Origin: Pseudomonadota bacterium
GTDB lineage: Bacteria; Pseudomonadota; Gammaproteobacteria; Burkholderiales; SHXO01
Assembly (NCBI GenBank): GCA_023430065.1
Contig: JAEZCG010000177.1
Location: 1-13,445 of the forward strand
Reading direction: 5' to 3'
DNA length: 13,445 bases
The translations under genes and the position numbers were made by a program. The notes under the pieces are model-generated. The model did no database searches. It was given only the letters and a program-made list of their open reading frames with translations, and was not told where the DNA came from. Of this stretch, positions 1 to 7,835 are shown piece by piece (the first letter of the stretch is position 1; every line of letters starts with the position of its first letter).

Positions 1-263
1 TACTTCAGCACCCGCACGGGACCGACGGAAACCTCCGTGCTCCTGCGGGTGAAGTTGAACAGCTCGACGCGCAGGAGCCGCGCGAAGCGCTCGTTGATCA
101 GTTCCAGCGTGGGCCTGCGCCCCCGCACGATTCTTTGTTGGCGTCCAATGTCGTAGGCGCGGACGCCCTGCTCGCCTTCGACGGAAGCCGACTCTCCCTG
201 TTCGCCGCTTACCCCGCGCAGCAGCGCATCGACTTCTTCCTGTGAGAGGATGTCGTCGGCCAT
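1..263 (-). CDS. fliM: FliM, flagellar motor switch protein (N-terminal part, cut by the window edge)
   Basis: FliM is part of the cytoplasmic C-ring (switch) and binds phosphorylated CheY to reverse motor rotation. Only the first 87 codons are present; the rest lies beyond the left edge. Residues 6-15 read LSQEEVDALL, the conserved N-terminal CheY-P-binding peptide of the family. After a variable linker, the start of the middle domain is visible (YDIGRQQRIVRGRRPTLE, then ELINERFARLLR). The ATG at 261-263 is supported by an AGGTG-type ribosome site just upstream and lies only 5 bases after the fliL stop codon, so the two genes are almost certainly co-transcribed and probably translationally coupled. 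No defect is seen in the visible part. Confidence 0.96.
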   Translation of the reverse strand, partial: MADDILSQEEVDALLRGVSGEQGESASVEGEQGVRAYDIGRQQRIVRGRRPTLELINERFARLLRVELFNFTRRSTEVSVGPVRVLK

Positions 264-268
264 GTCAC

Positions 269-811
269 CTACTGGATGACGAACGAGGTCAGCAGCACTT
301 CCTGCACGCCCTTGACGTCATCGGCGCCGTCGCCATCGACCGCGTCGGCATCGTGATCTCCGGGTTCGATGCCCAATGGCGCATTCACCGCCGCGCGAAT
401 CTCGCGACGCAGCAGGTTCTTGCCCTCCAACGTGCCGAGCTCGTCCGCGTTCTTGCTCGACAGCAGGAGGAGCACCCCGTTGCGGATCTGTGGCAGGTGC
501 GCCTTGATCTGGTCCTCGATCACTTCCTCCGACACCTTGAGGTCGATTCCCACTTGCAGGTAGTGCTGTACTTCGCCGGAAAGATTCACCACGAACGGCT
601 CGAGCGTCACGAACTTCGGCGGGTGCTTGAGTCTGGGCTTCTCCGCCTGCGCCGCGTGCTCTGCATCGCCCTTGGACAGGAACACCCAGACTGCCCCACC
701 TCCACCCGCGAGCAGCAGCACCGCCGCTGCGATGATGGCCAGCAATAGACCTTTCTTTTTCTTGCCGCCGCCGCCCTCGCCTTCGCTCTTGGCTTGCGTC
801 TTGTCCGACAT
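269..811 (-). CDS. fliL: FliL, flagellar basal body-associated protein
   Basis: FliL is a single-pass inner-membrane protein that surrounds or stabilises the stator units at the flagellar motor. The protein is 180 residues, usual for the family. It has a short Gly/Lys-rich cytoplasmic tail (GGGGKKKK at 13-20), one membrane segment at about 21-45, and a periplasmic domain containing FVTLEPFVVNL (67-77) and the family C-terminus LLTSFVIQ. An Asp-rich stretch, roughly 151-165, sits between the conserved APLG motif and that C-terminus. The ATG at 811 was chosen over upstream in-frame codons because a perfect AGGAGG lies 6 bases before it and the family N-terminus fits. It is followed 5 bases later by fliM. 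Upstream is a 208-base spacer that may carry its own promoter. Confidence 0.95.
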   Translation of the reverse strand: MSDKTQAKSEGEGGGGKKKKGLLLAIIAAAVLLLAGGGGAVWVFLSKGDAEHAAQAEKPRLKHPPKFVTLEPFVVNLSGEVQHYLQVGIDLKVSEEVIEDQIKAHLPQIRNGVLLLLSSKNADELGTLEGKNLLRREIRAAVNAPLGIEPGDHDADAVDGDGADDVKGVQEVLLTSFVIQ

Positions 812-817
812 GGTCGA

Positions 818-823
818 CCTCCT
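818..823 (-). promoter_or_regulatory. Strong Shine-Dalgarno site of fliL
   Basis: On the minus strand this is AGGAGG, 6 bases before the fliL ATG. It decides the start codon, since the open frame continues further upstream. Confidence 0.85.
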
Positions 824-937
824 CTCGGGTCCGGTGAATGCGGCGCGATGCCGCCACCTCCGCATTTACGGCGCGGATCCCTTCGATATGAGGGCCGACG
901 CTTCAAACCAGAGAAAAAACAAGACGCTCTGCGACGC

Positions 938-966
938 AGTTTAGGTGGTTTCTAGAGCCAAGGCAA
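938..966 (-). promoter_or_regulatory. Possible sigma-70 promoter for fliL-fliM
   Basis: On the minus strand TTGCCT (961-966) and TAAACT (938-943) are separated by exactly 17 bases, each matching four of six positions of the -35 and -10 consensus. It lies in the 208-base fliK-fliL spacer (812-1019), which holds no gene that I can support. An 11-base palindrome, CTGCGTCGCAG (929-939), overlaps the -10 edge and the expected start site near 931. No convincing sigma-54 or sigma-28 promoter was found in the spacer. Two four-of-six matches can arise by chance, so this is a moderate to weak call. Confidence 0.3.
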
Positions 967-977
967 GGCTCGTAAGC

Positions 978-990
978 GTGCGCCGCGCAC
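978..990. repeat. Short inverted repeat in the fliK-fliL spacer
   Basis: The plus strand reads GTGCGCCGCGCAC: two 5-base arms with a 3-base centre. It sits 4 bases from the longer 995-1010 palindrome and just upstream of the possible fliL promoter. It may be a small hairpin or half of a compound operator. No U-tract follows on either strand, so it is not a standard terminator. Confidence 0.4.
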
Positions 991-994
991 AGAC

Positions 995-1010
995 TGCATC
1001 GATCGATGCA
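995..1010. repeat. Perfect 16-base palindrome after fliK
   Basis: TGCATCGATCGATGCA is a perfect 16-base palindrome, 10 bases past the fliK stop codon. It could be a protein-binding site, or it could form a hairpin with 6-base arms and a GATC loop. There is no T-run after it on either strand, which argues against an intrinsic terminator. Function unknown. Confidence 0.6.
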
Positions 1011-1019
1011 CAGGGGCGA

Positions 1020-2045
1020 TCAGGCGTAGGTGTCGACCAGTCCCATGCCGGTGCGACGCGCAGACCGGTCGATCGATCCAGACGCGGTGATCGAGCGCTC
1101 GCCCTCCAGCTGACGGTCGACCTGCCGACGCGATCCACCGTCCGCCTGTTCATGCGATCCCGGTTGCGCTTCGCCACCGACACTGACGTTGCCAAGTTCG
1201 AGTCCGATCGAGTGAATCATATCCTGCAGCCGCGGAATGCTCGATTGCAGCGCCTCGCGCACACCGGCGTGGGCCGCGACCAGACTCACGTTCGCCTGCT
1301 CGCCGTCGATGCTGAGGCGGACTTCGATGGGTCCGAGATGCGGCGGATCGACGCGCAGTTCGGCGACCTGCCGGTTGTTCGTGGCCATCCAGAGAACGCG
1401 ATCGCCGAGGTCGCTCGAGAAGCCGCGGCGGCCGAACGCGACCGGGTCGTCCAATGGGGTTCCGGCAACAGGAGCGGGCGCCGGGGAAGTCAGCTCGCCC
1501 TTACGCTCGGGTGCCTGCTGCGCGGAGAACTGCACCGGCATCGAGGCAGCAACCGGTGCGTCTGCGCTCTCGGCATGGCCCGCCATCGTGGGGGCGACGC
1601 GCGCGTCATCCCCGGCAATCACTGCCGCCTGGAGTGCTCCGGTCTGTGCGGCGGTCGCCAGGGTGCTCGTCGCCCGGCCCGGCATCGTGCCCTCGATCGC
1701 CGTCTCGTCGGACGCGTCGCTTCCCGTCGCCGACTCGCCGCTGCGCGCCAGCACGGAGAGCTTCGGCGCAGGCACCGGAACCGGAGACACCAGCGTCTGC
1801 AGGGTCACGGCCTCCGCGGCGCCCGCAAGCGTCCCGTCCTCCTCTTGCGCGCTTGCATCCTCGGCTGCCTTTACGGGGGCCTGTCCGACACCAGGCGGTT
1901 CGCCAGAGGGCGTGCCGAACTGCCGGGCCAGCACGGCCTGAAAGTCGAGACCGGCATCTTTGGCGCCCGGGAGGTCGGCTGCGGCCATCGTCTCGTGGCC
2001 GGGGGTGGAAAGCTGGAGCGTACGCAGGGTCAGCGATTCGGACAT
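1020..2045 (-). CDS. fliK: FliK, flagellar hook-length control protein
   Basis: FliK is the secreted molecular ruler that measures hook length and switches the export gate from hook to filament substrates. The called protein is 341 residues. Residues about 20-205 are Ala/Pro/Ser-rich, low-complexity and poorly conserved, as expected for the ruler part. Residues about 212-290 form the conserved C-terminal hook-length domain (Flg_hook), with the motif RVDPPHLGPIEVRL at 231-244 and the following strand/helix pattern. The tail after 290 is Arg/Ser/Gly-rich. Start: ATG at 2045 (MSESLTL...); an ATG three codons earlier, at 2054, is equally possible, and neither has a clear ribosome site. It lies 76 bases after fliJ in the same direction. 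The family identity is firm from the C-terminal domain and position; the exact start is not. Confidence 0.88.
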   Translation of the reverse strand: MSESLTLRTLQLSTPGHETMAAADLPGAKDAGLDFQAVLARQFGTPSGEPPGVGQAPVKAAEDASAQEEDGTLAGAAEAVTLQTLVSPVPVPAPKLSVLARSGESATGSDASDETAIEGTMPGRATSTLATAAQTGALQAAVIAGDDARVAPTMAGHAESADAPVAASMPVQFSAQQAPERKGELTSPAPAPVAGTPLDDPVAFGRRGFSSDLGDRVLWMATNNRQVAELRVDPPHLGPIEVRLSIDGEQANVSLVAAHAGVREALQSSIPRLQDMIHSIGLELGNVSVGGEAQPGSHEQADGGSRRQVDRQLEGERSITASGSIDRSARRTGMGLVDTYA

Positions 2046-2121
2046 AGGCGGCATCGGCAAGTGGCGGGAGCGCCTTTGCAATGTCCATGCCGTCGCGCCG
2101 CAAAGGAAATTATGCTCAATT

Positions 2122-2571
2122 TCAACTGCTTGTCGAATCGCTGCGCGAACGCCTGCCGGCAAATTCGTCCTGTTGCTTCTGCTCCCGTTTGCCGTCCCGC
2201 ACCGCCTCGGCAGCCAGGTGTCGCGTCTTCAGGACGTCCATCGCCTGCTCGCGCTGACGCAGGTCGAGCCATTCCCGGTGCTTGGCGGACCAGGCCTCCT
2301 GGCTTCGCCGCACTTCCGCACCCTGCAGATCGACCGCGCGCTCCAGCTTCGCGAGGAAGGCGCGGAAGTCCTGCAGCCGTCCGGTCTCCAGGCCGGACTG
2401 CATCGCGGTTCGAAACTGCTCACGATAGTCCGCCAGAAACCCCTGCAGCTGATCCAGACGGCTTTGGGCATCGGCGCGCCGCTGCGCGAGCTGTTGCAGC
2501 TCTCCGGTCGCGGCTTCCAGGCGCCGCCGCGCCAGCTCGAGCACCGGTTCCAGGCGGAAGCCCCGTGCCAC
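2122..2571 (-). CDS. fliJ: FliJ, flagellar export chaperone / ATPase stalk protein
   Basis: FliJ is a small coiled-coil protein that inserts into the FliI hexamer, much like the gamma stalk of F-type ATPases, and helps deliver export substrates. The product is 149 residues, typical of the family. It begins VARGFRLEPVLELARRRLEA, the usual FliJ N-terminus, and is almost wholly charged heptad-like helix (RRADAQSRLDQLQG, EVRRSQEAW), ending in a Lys/Arg/Gln-rich tail. The start is GTG at 2571, one base after the fliI stop codon, which implies translational coupling. The open frame extends upstream into fliI, but that part is only the antisense or out-of-frame shadow of the fliI end. Confidence 0.9.
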   Translation of the reverse strand: MARGFRLEPVLELARRRLEAATGELQQLAQRRADAQSRLDQLQGFLADYREQFRTAMQSGLETGRLQDFRAFLAKLERAVDLQGAEVRRSQEAWSAKHREWLDLRQREQAMDVLKTRHLAAEAVRDGKREQKQQDEFAGRRSRSDSTSS

Positions 2572-2572
2572 G

Positions 2573-4006
2573 TCAGCCGCCCACCAGTTCACGCAAGCGC
2601 TGCCGGCTCGCCGCGTACGGTGCGGCCTCCAGCAGATCCTGCTGCAGGAAGCCGGCGAGTTGCGGGTACAGGGCGACCGCACGATCCAGCAGCGGGTCGC
2701 TGCCGCGCACATAGGCCCCCACGGCGATCAGGTCCCGAGAGCGGCGATATGCCGAGAACAGCTGCTTGAAGCGGCGTGTCTCGTCCAGCTCGCCCGGCTG
2801 GAGGAGATCGGTCATCACCCGGCTGATCGACGCTTCGATGTCGATGGCCGGATAGTGCCCCTGCTCGGCGAGGTCACGCGTGAGCACGATATGGCCGTCG
2901 AGAATGGCCCGGGCCGCATCGGCCACCGGATCCTGCTGGTCGTCCCCCTCGGTGAGCACGGTATAGAAGCCTGTGATCGAGCCGCGGTCGTCCTGTCCGT
3001 TGCCGGCGCGTTCGACCAGCTGCGGCAGCTTCGCGAACACCGACGGCGTATAGCCCTTGGTCGCCGGCGGCTCGCCGATCGCCAGGCTGATCTCGCGCTG
3101 CGCCATCGCGTAGCGCGTGAGCGAATCCATGATGAGCAGGACGTGCTTGCCTTGATCGCGAAAGTACTCGGCCACGGCGGTGGCATACGCGGCGCCGTGC
3201 AGGCGCAGCAGCGGGGGGCTGTCGGCAGGGGCCGCCACGACCACCGCACGCCGCCTCCCTTCTTCCCCGAGGATGCTTTCGATGAACTCGCGGACTTCGC
3301 GTCCGCGCTCCCCGATGAGACCGACCACGACGACGTCCGCAGTGGTGTAGCGCGCCATCATGCCGAGCAGAACGCTCTTGCCCACGCCGCTGCCGGCGAA
3401 CAGCCCCAAGCGCTGTCCGCGACCCACGGTGAGAAGCGCATTGATGGCGCGCACCCCGACGTCGAGTACGTGGCGGATCGGTGCGCGATCGAGCGGGTTG
3501 GAGGTACGGCTGTGCAGGGGAACGTGCCGATCGAGCACGAGCGGACCCCGATCGTCGAGCGGACGGCCGGCGCCGTCCACCACACGTCCCAGCATGCCCC
3601 ATCCGACCGGCACCTGCTTGGCACGGTCCTGTGCACGCCGGCGCGGTACGAACGCCTCGCCCAGGCGAGGAACACGGGTCGCAGCGGGATCCACCGGCAC
3701 CACGAGGGCACCAGGCTTGAGGCCGTACACATCGGTCGAGGGCATGAGGAACAGCCGCTCGCCGTTGAAACCCACCACCTCGGCATCGACCCGCTGGCTG
3801 CTCGGAGTCATCACGTAGCAGCTGTTGCCGACCGGCAATTTGAGGCCGACGGCCTCCATCACCAGCCCCGCCACACGCGTGAGTCGTCCGCATACCATGA
3901 ACGGCTGGGTCATATGCAGCGCGCGCCTGCAGTCGTCCAGATAACGGTCCCAGCGCTGACGATAGTCCACGAGAGTGCGTCGCGGGAAGCGATCAATCCC
4001 AGGCAT
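2573..4006 (-). CDS. fliI: FliI, flagellum-specific export ATPase
   Basis: FliI is the hexameric ATPase at the base of the flagellar type III export apparatus; it is related to the F1 beta subunit and energises substrate unfolding and entry. The 477-residue length is normal or slightly long. Walker A is AGSGVGKS (204-211), Walker B is LLIMD (290-294) followed by [11 protein letters not shown], and [13 protein letters not shown] (312-324) with [10 protein letters not shown] (342-351) are family signatures. The ATG at 4006 overlaps the end of fliH by 14 bases, and the stop codon is followed one base later by fliJ. This makes fliH-fliI-fliJ a tightly coupled export-ATPase module. No missing catalytic residue is seen. 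Confidence 0.98.
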   Translation of the reverse strand: MPGIDRFPRRTLVDYRQRWDRYLDDCRRALHMTQPFMVCGRLTRVAGLVMEAVGLKLPVGNSCYVMTPSSQRVDAEVVGFNGERLFLMPSTDVYGLKPGALVVPVDPAATRVPRLGEAFVPRRRAQDRAKQVPVGWGMLGRVVDGAGRPLDDRGPLVLDRHVPLHSRTSNPLDRAPIRHVLDVGVRAINALLTVGRGQRLGLFAGSGVGKSVLLGMMARYTTADVVVVGLIGERGREVREFIESILGEEGRRRAVVVAAPADSPPLLRLHGAAYATAVAEYFRDQGKHVLLIMDSLTRYAMAQREISLAIGEPPATKGYTPSVFAKLPQLVERAGNGQDDRGSITGFYTVLTEGDDQQDPVADAARAILDGHIVLTRDLAEQGHYPAIDIEASISRVMTDLLQPGELDETRRFKQLFSAYRRSRDLIAVGAYVRGSDPLLDRAVALYPQLAGFLQQDLLEAAPYAASRQRLRELVGG

Positions 4007-4652
4007 CGTCGCGCCCGAGCGCGGCGATCACGCGCTGCCAGCGCGTCTCCATGCTGCCGTCCACCTCGGTCGACGAGGTTTCGAGCCTGAATCCACCGCG
4101 GGTCATCTGCGCGTCCTCGACGATTCTCCATGGGACCGGAAGGATGCGTTCGTCGCCCGATAGCGCGCGCAGCATCTGCGCGTCGGCCGGATGCACGACC
4201 AGCGTCACCTGCTCGGACAGCGACGGCAGGCTTTCCACCCCCTCTCGCAGCGCGGCGAGCAGGATGTCGGGCTTGACCCGCAGGTGCTCCCGCAACACCA
4301 GCCTTGCCACCTCCAGGCTCATCCCGAGCACGTCGCCGGCGAGCCGTTGCTCCAGGTCGCGCATGAGCGACTGCAGACCCTGCATCGCACGCCGCAAGTC
4401 TTCCCGCTCGCGCTCGAGCACGCTGTCCAGTTCCGTGCGTGCGGCCTGCGCACCCGCGCGGCGACCCTCCTCGCGCGCCTGCTCGAGTTCGGCGGCACGC
4501 GCAGCGGCTGCCGACTCATCGGCCCGGCGCTTCGCTTCGAGCGCCGCCTCCCCCTCGGCACGCGCCTTCGCCACCTGGGGTGCGGCGAAGTCGGCAAGAT
4601 CGGCCTTGCGCATGCCGGCGACCGCGGCGCCACGCAGAATGCTATTCGACAA
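3993..4652 (-). CDS. fliH: FliH, flagellar export ATPase regulator (stator-like)
   Basis: FliH dimerises through coiled coil, binds the N-terminus of FliI, inhibits the free ATPase and anchors it to the C-ring. The product is 219 residues: residues about 25-105 are Ala/Glu/Arg-rich helix (the extended coiled coil with its small-residue repeats), and about 105-215 are the globular FliH/V-ATPase E-subunit-like domain, with [13 protein letters not shown] and [15 protein letters not shown] as recognisable family pieces. The called start is a TTG at 4652, overlapping the fliG end by 11 bases, with a GAGGG just upstream. An ATG 13 codons downstream (MRKADL) is the alternative. The overlaps with fliG and fliI indicate coupling. 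Confidence 0.93.
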   Translation of the reverse strand: MSNSILRGAAVAGMRKADLADFAAPQVAKARAEGEAALEAKRRADESAAAARAAELEQAREEGRRAGAQAARTELDSVLEREREDLRRAMQGLQSLMRDLEQRLAGDVLGMSLEVARLVLREHLRVKPDILLAALREGVESLPSLSEQVTLVVHPADAQMLRALSGDERILPVPWRIVEDAQMTRGGFRLETSSTEVDGSMETRWQRVIAALGRDDAWD

Positions 4653-5640
4653 GACCCTCGTCTCCCTTCCCGCCCATCACGATCTGACCTTCCTCGGCGA
4701 GGCGGCGCACGATGCGCAGGATTTCCCTCTGCTCCGCCTCGACCTCGGACAGGCGCACCGGCCCCTTCGACTCGAAGTCGTCGCGCAGCATCTCGGCGGC
4801 GCGCTGGGACATGTTCTTGAATATCTTCTCGCGCAGCGCCTCGCTCGTCCCCTTGAGCGCGACGATCAGCGTCTCGGACTGGATCTCGCGCAGCAACAGC
4901 TGGATCGAGCGGTCGTCGAGTTCGGTGAGGTTGTCGAACACGAACATCTTGTCCTGGATCCGCTGCGCGAGGTCGGCATCGGTCTCGCGGATGTGGGCCG
5001 TGACGGAGGCTTCCACGGTGCCGCCCAGGTAGTTGAGAATGTCCGCTGCCGCCTCGATGCCTCCCTTGGAGGTCTTCTTCAGCTTGTCGCTACCGGCGAG
5101 CAGCTGCATGAGTGCATCGTTGAGGTCGCGCAGTGCGGACGGCTGCACGCCCTCCAGCGTGGCAATCCGCAGCATGACGTCGTTGCGCAGTCGCTCGACG
5201 AACTTGCCGAGCACCTCTGCCGCCAGATCCGCGTCCAGGTGCACGAGGATCGTGGCGATGATCTGCGGATGCTCGTGCTTGATCAGCTCGGCGATCGCAT
5301 CGCCGTCCATCCATTTCAGGCTTTCGATGCCGCTGACATCCTGCGCCTGCAGAATGCGGTCGATGAGCGGGCCGGCCTTCTCGCTGCCCAGCGCGCGGGT
5401 GAGGACCGAGCGCAGATACTGATCGGGCGACGTGCCGATCGACGTCTGCTGGCTGGCCTGTTGGCGGAAGGCGCGCAGCACGTCTGCCACCTGGTCGCGG
5501 CTGACGCCATTGAGCGTGGCCATGACCTGGCCGAGCTTGTGCACCTCCTTCGGGCCGAGATGCTTGAAGACTTCGACCGCCTCCTCCTCGCCAATCGACA
5601 TGAGCAGGATGGCGCTGCGCATCAAGCCATCGTCACTCAC
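4642..5640 (-). CDS. fliG: FliG, flagellar motor switch / torque protein
   Basis: FliG forms the top of the C-ring, joins it to FliF and meets the MotA stator to produce torque. The 332-residue length is exactly typical. The N-terminal FliF-binding domain starts SAILLMSIGEEEA (9-21); the middle domain carries EHPQ at 123-126; the hydrophobic hinge MFVF is at 232-235; and the torque helix keeps the charged residues K263, R280, D287, D288 and R296, which match the well-studied E. coli positions shifted by one. The start is GTG at 5640, overlapping the fliF stop by 8 bases; it gives the normal family N-terminus, whereas the next ATG (residue 7) would clip it. No anomaly seen. Confidence 0.98.
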   Translation of the reverse strand: MSDDGLMRSAILLMSIGEEEAVEVFKHLGPKEVHKLGQVMATLNGVSRDQVADVLRAFRQQASQQTSIGTSPDQYLRSVLTRALGSEKAGPLIDRILQAQDVSGIESLKWMDGDAIAELIKHEHPQIIATILVHLDADLAAEVLGKFVERLRNDVMLRIATLEGVQPSALRDLNDALMQLLAGSDKLKKTSKGGIEAAADILNYLGGTVEASVTAHIRETDADLAQRIQDKMFVFDNLTELDDRSIQLLLREIQSETLIVALKGTSEALREKIFKNMSQRAAEMLRDDFESKGPVRLSEVEAEQREILRIVRRLAEEGQIVMGGKGDEGLVE

Positions 5641-7312
5641 CGCGCCCCACCCACTCCTTCACGACGTTCGCGACCAGCCGCGGCTCCTGCTTGGCGAGCT
5701 CCTTGACTGCCCTGAGGTCCGCCTCGAAGCGCGCAGCCGCATCCCCGGGCACGCCAATCGTCTCCGCGCCGGGCGCGGCGCCCGCAAGCTGCGCCTGCAT
5801 GCCGGGTGGCGCCGGCAATTCCTCCACGGTCGGCTCGATGCGGCCGGGGGCGCCCAGATCGCGCAGCATGGCGCGCACGATGCGGAAGACGATCAGCAGC
5901 ACCAGGGCCGCGCCGAGGTACTTGAGGATCTGGATCACGCCGACCGGCGTGCCGAGATCCTGTACGAACGTGGTCCAGGGCGAGGGCGCCGCCTCGCCTC
6001 CCGGCAACACGTCTGCGCTGAACGGCGCATTCACCACGTTGACGGTGTCGCCACGCTCCGGGCTGAACCCCATGGCCTGGCGCACCAGGGCATTGACCTG
6101 CTGGATTTCCGGCTCGGTCAGCGGCTTGTAGGTGGCCGTGCCGTCCGCGCCGGCCTCGCGCTTGTAGTTGACCACCACGGCGGCGGACAGGCGCCTGATC
6201 GCGCCCAGCTCGCCCTGGCTGCGTCGGATCACCTTGTCCACCTCGAAGTTGGTGATCGTCTCGCGCTGGGTACTGGTCGGCTGCGGGGGCGCGCCGGCAG
6301 CCTGTTCCGCCTGGCCGGGCGCCGTCAACGGAGCGGTCGCCGCGCCCGGCGGCTGGTTGCTCAGGGCGCCCGGCACCCCTTGCGCAGCCTGCGCCTGAGT
6401 GGTGGTGCTCTCCGTGGTCTGCTGGCTTCGGACGGACGACTCCGCCGGGGTCGGATTGGGCTTGAAGCGCTCGGAGGTTTCCTCGACGCGGGTGAAATCC
6501 AGCGCAGCGGTCACCTGCGCCCGCACGTTCTCCGCCCCTACCAGCGGCACGAGGATGTTCTCGATGCGTCGTGCATAGCTGGACTCGACTGCATGCACAT
6601 ACTTGAGCTGAGCCGCATCGAGCTGGTTCGGCATTTCTGCCCCGGCTGCGCCGCTCAGCAGGTTGCCCGCCTGGTCTACCACGGTGACTTGGCGCACGCC
6701 GAGCTCGGGAACGCTGCTGGCGACCAAATGCTGGATTGCGCTCACCTGCGCAGCATCCAGCATCCGCCCCGGATACATGGACACGAACACCGACGCGCTC
6801 GGCTTCTGCTGTTCGCGCACGAACACGGTCGGTCGGGGAATGGCCAGATGCACGCGTGCCGCCTGCACGGCGCCGACCGATTGAATGCTGCGGGCCAGTT
6901 CGCCGGCCAGGGCACGCTGGTAGTTGACCTGCTCGGCGAACTGGCTGATGCCAAACTTCTGCGTATCCATCAGCTCGAACCCGACCGCTCCGCCCCTGGG
7001 CAGGCCCTGCGAAGCGAGCTGCAACCTCAGATCGTAGACCCGGTCCGCGGGCACCATGAGTGCGGTGCCGCCCTCGGCAACCCGATAGGGGACGTTCATC
7101 TGCGCGAGCGCGGCGATCACCTCGCCACCGTCGCGATCGGACAGGTTGGAATACAGCACCCGATAGTCCGGAACCCTTGCCCACAGGATCGCGACCGCGG
7201 TCACGGCGACGAGCGCTGCGATGGCGGCGAGGACGCCGAGCTTCTGGGGGATGCTGAGTCGCGCGAAGCCGGAGGCTGCGCGGCGGATGCCTTGTCCCGG
7301 GGACTGGGCCAT
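5633..7312 (-). CDS. fliF: FliF, flagellar MS-ring protein
   Basis: FliF assembles in the inner membrane as the MS ring, the foundation for rotor and export gate. The called protein is 559 residues, normal for the family. It has a first membrane segment at about 25-45, periplasmic ring-building domains (VPDYRVLYSNLSDRDGG early; later the HLVASSVPEL region), a disordered Gln/Pro/Thr/Ala-rich linker in the C-terminal half, a second membrane segment within YLGAALVLLIVFRIV, and a C-terminal FliG-binding tail (VANVVKEWVGRGE). The ATG at 7312 was chosen over the adjacent upstream TTG because AGGGG lies just before it. Its 3' end overlaps fliG by 8 bases. The 106 bases between it and fliE hold no gene I can see. 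Confidence 0.98.
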   Translation of the reverse strand: MAQSPGQGIRRAASGFARLSIPQKLGVLAAIAALVAVTAVAILWARVPDYRVLYSNLSDRDGGEVIAALAQMNVPYRVAEGGTALMVPADRVYDLRLQLASQGLPRGGAVGFELMDTQKFGISQFAEQVNYQRALAGELARSIQSVGAVQAARVHLAIPRPTVFVREQQKPSASVFVSMYPGRMLDAAQVSAIQHLVASSVPELGVRQVTVVDQAGNLLSGAAGAEMPNQLDAAQLKYVHAVESSYARRIENILVPLVGAENVRAQVTAALDFTRVEETSERFKPNPTPAESSVRSQQTTESTTTQAQAAQGVPGALSNQPPGAATAPLTAPGQAEQAAGAPPQPTSTQRETITNFEVDKVIRRSQGELGAIRRLSAAVVVNYKREAGADGTATYKPLTEPEIQQVNALVRQAMGFSPERGDTVNVVNAPFSADVLPGGEAAPSPWTTFVQDLGTPVGVIQILKYLGAALVLLIVFRIVRAMLRDLGAPGRIEPTVEELPAPPGMQAQLAGAAPGAETIGVPGDAAARFEADLRAVKELAKQEPRLVANVVKEWVGRGE

Positions 7313-7418
7313 CAACCCCTGCCTTGCTGCGGGCAGGTCGGAGGGCAGGGTCCGGGCGGAGGACTGCTACGGCGCACGGGCCGCGAACTGGATGGGACGC
7401 AGATCGCCACCGACACGC

Positions 7419-7745
7419 TCAGACCTGCATGTTCATGATTTCCTGGTACGCCGAAACCAGCCGGTTGCGCACCTGGACCATGGTCTGGAACGACAGACTG
7501 GCCTTCTGGAGTGACGCCATCACCTCGTGCAGGTTCACGTCGGGGGCGTTCATATCGAACTGCTGCTGGAGCCGGGCCGCTTCGTTCTGCGCGGCATTGA
7601 CCTGCTCGAGTGCCGTCTTGAGCGCCTCGCCGAACTCGACGCCACCCGCGCCGTCGGCCGGGGCACTTTCCCCCCCAGCCTGCGCAGCCATACGGTTCAA
7701 CTCCTGCAGGAGCTGATCGATGCCTTGCGAATTGATGCTGTTCAT
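7419..7745 (-). CDS. fliE: FliE, flagellar hook-basal body adaptor protein
   Basis: FliE is the first axial protein and links the MS ring to the proximal rod; it is itself an export substrate. The product is 108 residues, the usual size. The conserved C-terminal half is clear: FGEALKTALEQVNAAQNEA, then DVNLHEVMASLQKASLSF and the ending VRNRLVSAYQEIMNMQV. The ATG at 7745 gives the normal N-terminus (MNSINSQGIDQLL). The open frame reaches 7823, but that codon lies upstream of the predicted sigma-54 transcription start near 7801, so it cannot be used from that promoter. The ribosome site is weak. It is the first gene of the fliEFGHIJ(KLM) run. Confidence 0.96.
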   Translation of the reverse strand: MNSINSQGIDQLLQELNRMAAQAGGESAPADGAGGVEFGEALKTALEQVNAAQNEAARLQQQFDMNAPDVNLHEVMASLQKASLSFQTMVQVRNRLVSAYQEIMNMQV

Positions 7746-7764
7746 CGGATTGCGATCACGGTTG

Positions 7765-7796
7765 AATGCGGGCGTCCCCGTCGTACCGAACGCATT
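7765..7796. repeat. Inverted repeat in the fliE leader
   Basis: AATGCG (7765-7770) and CGCATT (7791-7796) are 6-base complementary arms with a 20-base spacer, inside the predicted fliE 5' untranslated region (about 7746-7801). It may be a weak leader hairpin, or a downstream enhancer-type site for the sigma-54 activator, as described for some FlrC targets. With 6-base arms it may also be chance. Confidence 0.25.
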
Positions 7797-7811
7797 ACCC
7801 GGGCGCCCGGC

Positions 7812-7827
7812 TGCAACTCCCATGCCA
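7812..7827 (-). promoter_or_regulatory. Sigma-54 (-24/-12) promoter of the fliE operon
   Basis: The minus strand reads TGGCATGGGAGTTGCA, against the consensus TGGCAC-N5-TTGC(A/T). Only one base departs from the core, and the GG and GC doublets have the required 12-base period. The predicted start of transcription is near 7801, giving a leader of about 56 bases before the fliE ATG. The site begins 8 bases after the stop codon of the adjacent sigma-54 activator gene, its likely regulator. Spacing, position and context all agree. Confidence 0.88.
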
Positions 7828-7835
7828 CACGACGC

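Noticed and set aside
913..939. Possible intrinsic terminator on the minus strand after fliK (short stem followed by a T-run)
   Set aside because: The stem is only 4-5 base pairs with a minimal loop, and the T-run starts about 10 bases after it, so the geometry is poor.
945..2714. A 589-codon open frame on the plus strand opposite fliK and fliJ
   Set aside because: It has Arg/Pro/Ala-rich composition without any recognisable domain, lies fully antisense to genes with clear family motifs, and is explained by the high GC content suppressing stop codons.
2660..4090. A 476-codon open frame on the plus strand opposite fliI
   Set aside because: Antisense to an intact ATPase gene; His/Arg/Ala-rich without domain signals.
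5432..7438. A 668-codon open frame on the plus strand opposite fliG and fliF
   Set aside because: Antisense shadow: FliF and FliG on the other strand are full length with all motifs, and the plus-strand product resembles no family.
7746..7823. Upstream extension of fliE to a start at 7823
   Set aside because: It would begin at or before the predicted sigma-54 start site and adds 26 residues not typical of FliE.
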